From contig JADNYV010000080.1 of NCBI GenBank assembly GCA_015501055.1, positions 1 to 64,000 on the forward strand: a stretch of DNA of 64,000 bases, in the 5' to 3' direction. Of this stretch, positions 58,487 through 64,000 are shown one piece after another. The notes beneath the pieces are model-generated. The model saw only the letters and a program-made list of their open reading frames with translations, was not told where the DNA came from and did not search any database. The DNA is from Mucidula mucida (taxonomy: Eukaryota; Basidiomycota; Agaricomycetes; Agaricales; Physalacriaceae). Every line of letters begins with the position of its first letter. The stretch's first letter is position 1. The position numbers were made by a program, and so were the translations under genes.

Positions 58487-60450
58487 GGTGTTATTGCCAT
58501 TTTTGCAGAAGACTTATTGCTTAAAAACCTCAAGGTCCTCCTAGTCCTTGTTCCCTGTGTGCACTGCGTATCCATAGCGGGATGAAGGGATTCAGCGCAC
58601 TTGTACGTCTCTGGGAAGAAGGTCGTAAAAGATCGGCGACTCAACGAGCGAGCGTCGCGACGTGGGACTGATGTTGTTCTGGTCAGTACTATTGTTCTGT
58701 TCTGCCCTTGTTATCAAACCGCGTACCTTCTTCTCCTCCGCGCGACCTAAGTGATCACGTTGCAAATACGTTTCCGTGTACTGTCAGAAATTCTTAAGCG
58801 CGATGATTAGCATGTCTGGGTTGAATGACTTTCGAGCGCCACATACGTACAAAGTGTTCATTGTTCTTCAACCTGTGCGAAGATCAGCCTTGTTTTATGT
58901 GATGCCCTCGTAGAGAATTCGTACCTTCTCGACACTCAGCAAGGGTTTCTGGTGGAAAGCATCCCCTTCCAGATCATGACTGTACTGGCTTCCATCAACG
59001 CACCGCCTCAGGCGTGCACCCGTCCGCCTGCGTTTTGGTATCTTCTAGGTTTAATCGGTCTGAACAATATATGCGGCGCCTGAAGTTGGTAAGACCCGGA
59101 GCTCCTCCCTCCAGACAGTCCCCAGAGGGGAGCCACAGATAAGTACCCATACTCCATGAGATCTGCATAGCCTCTCTCTGGCAGATAATAGGCCAGATCC
59201 CGTCACCGAAGACAATGAAATGTCAATGAGGTCCCCGTTGAGACAAAAGCTTTGTCGTCATGGTACGAAGTCTAATGGTTAGTCCCTAGTGATAGCGTGT
59301 TGAGAGAAGAAGATGCTCAGAGGCAGCGACCGTGACGAGAGAAGCTATCGCCACAATTTGGAAAAGATGGCATCAATGTGTTTTGTTGTGACTCAGTCAG
59401 TGACTGTGAATACCAGTGATGACACACAAAACGATGATAGTTAGAAAACAGAATTATGGCTTGTGTAACGACGAGCGAGCAAGGTTTATATCTATCGATA
59501 CGTTGGACAGTTACCTCCGTACTTGGCAGTGCGAACCAGTTCCTCATTTCTAAAACAGATCGGGGAAGGCATCGTGTAGGTAACAAATGGGAGCATAACT
59601 AGATGGGCTGTCAGTCACAAAATATTTTTTTCCTCAGAGATTACAAACCTACACAAACACTTGAGCTGGAGAATGCTGAAATGGGGATGGTTGAATACGG
59701 AAGCAGGAGAATTTCTACCTGATCATGGAGATGTCCGTGAGCGCGCGCTTAGGCGAGAGGCCGCAGACGTTCGGAGTTCGCCGAGAAAGGTTGAACTCTT
59801 CGATGAGATATCCTTCTTCCTGAATAGTCACATGCGGACAGTTGAGCGTACAGAGGACGCACCAATTATGCAACCCGATGGGCGATGCAACCTTGACTCG
59901 ACGCAGGAGCAAGTTTACTATGTTCTCACGCGCCGGAAAGAGCGAGTGTATCACGCCAGAGGACTGAGACGCCAACGAGCAGCAGCTCTCGAGAGCGAAT
60001 GGACATTGACCATGGTGGTCAAAAGGTTGACTTTAGGCGATCGAATTCGGTCCGGCATGCCGATTCGGCTATATCCGAGATACGCCTTCTTCTGAGACGC
60101 GCAGTAGTGCGTACAGTGAGCCATTGGACGCGTTAGATAGTGAGAAGGGCGGATCAGAATTCCAAAATTTAGGTCTTCCCAAATGTTGAATGTTTGCTGT
60201 AGTAGGTAGTATGTACAAGCGAGCCTAGAGAAATGTCAACATTTTGGCATCGCCACCCATATATAAATGCTCCACACTCCGACAAAGACCTACCAAGCAG
60301 ACAAGAACAGGGTCATGTGGCGTATCCAAAGAATACTTGGGCTTTTGCGAGGCGAATCGGGCACCGGAGCATTCGCGAGCATTGATCTATCATTGCAGGA
60401 CGCCCCAAAACTCGCGTAGCGTGTTCAACATGAATTGGCTATTCGTACAT
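58487..60450. repeat. Conserved spacer of U5, right edge of the array
   Basis: Matches the spacers of U1, U2 and U3 up to the GGAGCATTCGCGAGCATTG region near 60370. No HMG-box gene follows; the sequence becomes unique at about 60450. No gene is supported. Confidence 0.6.
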
Positions 60451-60629
60451 CATAAGCGCCGAAGGGTCCATCTTCAAGCAACAATTCCATAGGCACAAGG
60501 AATGTCCAAAATAAGATAGCACACACAGATAACCATCGCATAGAATAATCAAGATAAGAATGTCATCGAAAAGGACACTGCAATACATGGTCAAATGGGC
60601 AGAGATCAAAGCTGGACGAGTCAACGTAC

Positions 60630-61187
60630 CTAAGGGGGACCGCCTGATATAGATCCGCCATTATCTCCAGAGCTCGAAGACTGAGCGGGAGTAGAAGATG
60701 TCGCCGTCGCACTGCCACCATTTGGATTCCCAGACTCTATACCCTGCCCTTGGGTGGCATTACTTATCGTTGAAGCAGGAGCCGTACTGGAAGATGTGCT
60801 CGAGTTGTCGTTATTACTCTTTTTCCCAACAGTCCCGCCAACAGCGCCACCCACGACGGCGCCGATAATAACAAGCGCCACTATAGCGATAATGATCATT
60901 CCTTTTCGTGTGCGCCAGAAGGGCTGCTTGGTAGGGGGTTGGGTTACAGGAATGGGGAGGTGCTCTTTAGAAGCGGGAGTGCTGCGCGGACCAGAAGAAG
61001 AGGTGTCATTTCGCACGGGTGTCCGGTTGGGGCGTAAAATATCTGCGTTATATCCTTCCTACAAAGCAAAGTATAAGAGGACGAAAGCGAGGTGAATCAC
61101 GTAGAGCAAGACCTGCAACTGCGCCTTGGTGGGCGCCTGTGCCTCTGCTAAAAGAGCCTGGTCATAGTGGCCATTCGTCGAGGGCAT
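60630..61187 (-). CDS. Small single-pass membrane protein, two exons, 167 aa
   Basis: Exons 61187-61113 and 61058-60630 join in phase 0 across an intron ending TTTGTAG. The product begins MPSTNGHYDQALLAEAQAP, has no signal peptide, and has one Gly-rich membrane helix at about residues 79-102 (IIIAIVALVIIGAVVGGAVG) preceded by Arg/Lys. The rest is a Ser/Thr/Gly/Asn-rich tail, likely extracellular and O-glycosylated. That fits a type II plasma-membrane or cell-wall-linked protein. No enzymatic domain. This type of membrane protein is common in basidiomycetes; its function is unknown. Confidence 0.75.
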
Positions 61188-62052
61188 ATTGATGATGCGC
61201 CCACAGAAAGAAGACGAAGGTATAACGTAGAGCGAAAAGGCTATGTCCACAGGCGCCTGTCTGTGTGAGGGTGACTGATCGGATCCAGGTCAGTTCACCT
61301 CCATTTGCATGCTGTGCCGATCCGAGATCCCGATCGGTTACACTTCGGCTTTTGCGGCTTCCGCCCACCACTCACTCGATAGCATTCAATAATCCCTTTT
61401 TGCTTAGATTCAGCGTTCGACAGGCTGCCATTCTCGCAGCACACTTTGCTATACGACTGGCAGTATCATACATCTTTCATCGATGCTTGCTAATCATCCG
61501 AGCTGGGCGTCAACTCTCCCTGAATTTCAATTTAACTTGCTACTTTCCTCGCCACCTCGTCGACTCTCTGTCTCGGAAGAGTCTGACTTGCTAGTATGTA
61601 TATAGGTTTGACATCGGAATCTTCAAAGGTCTTCAAGCCCATTGACTTGATGCTGGATCGTCAGGAATGTGGTCCTCGAATCTCACGGATTTCGCATACA
61701 TCGAAAGGGCAAAAACATGAAACACTGTCAACTGTCAATCCAACGCGGTCCTTCCAGCGGCTTGTCGTGCCTTCAGCTCAGTAGATCCGTCCCATTTCGT
61801 CTCTACAGCTTTCTACAGAGGTGTATGAACCTTTGGCGCACCAGAAGTTCCGATAAACACCTCCATCTCAGACGCGTCTCTTCATTCGCGTCTACAACGG
61901 AATTAGACCCTGGCGGAACAAAACTAGCTCCTATTTAGCGCCGAACCAGCGTGTCCAATTTCATATAGAACACGCGCCGGGGTGCGTCTGGGTATAAAAC
62001 CAATTAGGGTTGCGAATCAGTCGATCCCCTTCCCTCCCAGCTTTCGCCAACC
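61188..62052. other. Intergenic region between divergent membrane-protein genes
   Basis: No coding sequence is supported. Shared upstream region for the genes at 60630-61187 (-) and 62053-63319 (+). A TATAAAA sequence at about 61993 lies some 60 bp before the + strand ATG. Confidence 0.5.
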
Positions 62053-63319
62053 ATGCTCGGATTGACAGCAGTCGTCGCCATCGGTTTTTTTGCAGGCTTC
62101 TGTTTGGGCGCAGGATACATCACATGCAACGTGCACTGATGCGACATATTCATGGGTGAGTGGCTCGTTAGCTAACAATAACAGATATCTCATCTACTCA
62201 TCAAGTCATTCAACTCGGAGAATCAGAGCCCATGTCAGATCGGAGAGGCGCTAGGGAATGTCTGTACGAGTGATGGAAGTGAGCGCGTCGCGATTGTCGA
62301 TGCTTTGGATCTTGACGCTTTGAAAAGGCTTCAATATCCAATACCTCCCGGCTGGCTACTATTACTCTGGAATCGGTGCTACGTTCGCCACGACGTGTGT
62401 CTGCAACACTGTGTATTACTCCTTGTTGAACGTCTGCGCGGCATGTCAAGGGGGAGGAGTAGCTGCGTGCGTTCTACATTCATTTCCTGGATACACCAGT
62501 TAATGGGTAATATGCAGATGGGATTCGTGGAGCGCGAATTGCACTACTGCCTATTCGACTTTTCCCGATACGATTCCTCAAGATACAAGCGTGCCTCATT
62601 ACGCCTACCTCCCCCTCTTATCGAATGGCACGTTCGATTTCGCGTCCGCACAGACCGACTCCGGTATGCCCGTATCATTCAATGAGAGAAACACCATGGT
62701 TAATCTCGTTCTTCAGGTCCTGAAGCGACACACGCCGGGTCCACGACGCACGCCTCCGCAACGGGCAGCAACTCTGCGTCCGGTTCTGCCGCCTCCTCGA
62801 CTTCTTCTGCAGCAAGTGGCGGGGGGAGTTCCTCGAACACCGGCGCTATTGTAGGCGGCGTCGTGGGCGGCATCGCCGGCCTTGCCATCATCGCTGGCCT
62901 CATCTTCTTCTTCTGGCGCCGCAAACAGCGCCGCACCACCGCGCCTCAAAACTTTAACGGTGGCGGGCCGGAGTCATCTTTCCTCGCGCCGAACGCGACG
63001 GGCACGACGTATACGCCTACGACGAGTCCTAATGGTGGATTCGCGGATAAAATTTATGTGTGTATCCCTCTGTTAACTAGATGTAAAGTAACTGACTGAT
63101 GTGTGGCGCTAGGACCCGAATGATCCTTCAACATTCCCCTCTTCTGTGCCGGGCACTCCGTACGGACAGCAGCCTCAGCCGCAACAAGGGTACTCGCCGT
63201 ACTCCCCTGTCCCGTATAATCCTTCTATGACGCCAGAGCCAAATCGCCCTTACTCAATGTCGCCTCAGAATACGGGGCAACCGCCATCGACTGCGTATAG
63301 GGGAGTGGCTGAAATTTAA
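62053..63319 (+). CDS. Cys-rich single-pass membrane protein, six exons, with a one-base frameshift
   Basis: Exons 62053-62155, 62206-62278, 62328-62466, 62518-62663, 62717-63057 and 63113-63319 fit together in phase from the second onward. The ectodomain has conserved Cys motifs (ATCTDATYSW, NQSPCQIGEALGNVC, CVCNTVYYSLLNVCAACQG, then WSANCT), followed by a Ser/Thr/Ala stalk, one membrane helix (GIAGLAIIAGLIFFFWRRK, about residues 200-220) and a Pro/Tyr/Gln-rich cytoplasmic tail. Length would be about 335 residues. The first exon has 103 bases where 102 are needed: a run of seven T at 62085-62091 puts the signal peptide out of frame with the ectodomain. This is either a recent mutation or a sequencing error. 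A truncated copy lies at 4480-4786. It resembles fungal surface-sensor-like proteins, but no function is proven. Confidence 0.75.
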
Positions 63320-63490
63320 GGGTTTTCACGTGCTCTACTTGTTATTTTGCTGAACGACTATGATATTTAATTTGCTCACGATTTATCACTCGACCTCGAA
63401 CGCAAGAAGACTTCTCGTCGACTCTTGACTCTATTGTTAGGTTTTAGAGGTAAGTCCCGCTTAGATGTCGCTCCCTCGTGTGGCGCAATA

Positions 63491-63841
63491 ATGCAGTGGT
63501 ATGTCCTCATCTACGCTTGACATGATGATACACTCGCATCCACAACAGCGTCGACTACGACGGTCCTAGCTTTTCTGACACCTCCTCGAGCATCTCATTG
63601 GACGAGTACCGATTGCGCAATGGCAGGGAGACTGCTCTGCACAATGGCGCTTATATCACAACAACGGTAAATCATAAAACATGTAAACAAACAGGCGATT
63701 TAAGGAGTACTATACATTGACATCATTGTTGTGTAGGAACCGTCCGATCTCCACGAATACAAGCTGAGCAGAATACAGAAGGCTAGTGTACTAGGCCGAC
63801 TGAGTAAAATGAGGAACTACTGCGAGTCAGTAGTGCGCTGA
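63491..63841 (+). CDS. Small three-exon gene, 76 aa, unknown
   Basis: Exons 63491-63498, 63549-63666 and 63737-63841 join in frame with GTATGT/ACAG and GTAAAT/GTAG sites. The product is acidic then basic, with a Ser-rich segment (SFSDTSSSISLDEYRLRNGR). The RNGRE and HNGAY pattern recalls the N-terminus of fungal class I methyltransferases, but the catalytic domain is absent, so it could be a truncated relic. Other starts upstream are possible. Downstream to 64000 nothing was recognised. Confidence 0.35.
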
Positions 63842-64000
63842 TTGCAAGTAATCCTTTGCATCCATCAGATCATGAAAGCAATAAAATTTGGAATATCAAA
63901 CATACATTGAAGCTGGTCCTCAATTCTTCCTCGAAGAGGCATATAAACTCAGCAAGTCCATGCGTGGTGCAACGTCTGCTGAAGACTCTAAAGAGTCCCT

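Noticed and set aside
1..64000. CRISPR arrays, bacterial operons, rRNA or tRNA genes
   Set aside because: No short regularly spaced repeats, no ribosome-binding-site pattern and no cloverleaf or rRNA sequence was recognised; gene structure is eukaryotic throughout.

Overview
The window is from the nuclear genome of a filamentous basidiomycete, probably an Agaricomycete. Genes carry many short introns (about 45-60 bp, GT..AG). The recognisable families are typical of mushroom-forming fungi: DUF6535 membrane proteins, a Plavaka DNA transposon with a DUF6532 gene, an OTT_1508-like deaminase and chromodomain Ty3/gypsy elements. No rRNA, tRNA, CRISPR array or bacterial gene was seen.

From position 1 to about 60.45 kb the sequence is a tandem array of one repeated unit, broken up by transposons and deletions. 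A full unit is about 10.2 kb and is best seen at 46.84-57.08 kb. In + strand order it holds: an uncharacterised gene called gene B here (minus strand); a 2.4 kb conserved spacer; an HMG-box gene (plus); a predicted deaminase, called gene A (minus); and a large DUF6535 membrane-protein gene (minus). Unit U1 (1-9.33 kb) is rearranged and ends in a Ty3/gypsy insertion. U3 (27.4-35.4 kb) has lost the HMG gene and most of gene B. U4 (35.4-39.4 kb) keeps a deaminase scrap and a full DUF6535 gene. U2 (46.8-57.1 kb) is nearly complete. U5 (57.1-60.45 kb) starts with a gene B copy broken by a MITE and fades out in the spacer. Three DUF6535 copies (31.7-34.7, 36.1-39.4 and 53.5-56.5 kb) read as intact four-exon genes. 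The HMG and deaminase copies all carry lesions.

Five mobile elements sit in the array: an apparently intact DD34E Tc1-like element (6112-7368) with terminal repeats and TA duplication inside the U1 DUF6535 gene; a decayed Ty3/gypsy element (9.33 to about 18.9 kb); a second decayed chromodomain Ty3/gypsy element with LTR matches (18.92-25.22 kb) whose reverse transcriptase has YLNN in place of YLDD; a 7.1 kb Plavaka element (39.59-46.73 kb) with inverted repeats, a 1052-residue transposase and a divergent DUF6532 gene; and a 244 bp MITE (57475-57718).

Outside the array lie a small single-pass membrane protein gene (60630-61187), a secreted or anchored single-pass protein gene with a one-base frameshift in its signal-peptide codons (62053-63319), and a short three-exon gene (63491-63841). 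A truncated copy of the 62-63 kb gene lies inside U1 (4480-4786), so this neighbourhood has exchanged sequence with the array. How the array genes work together is not known. The repeated co-occurrence of a DNA-binding protein, a predicted deaminase and a fast-diversifying membrane protein is the main lead.
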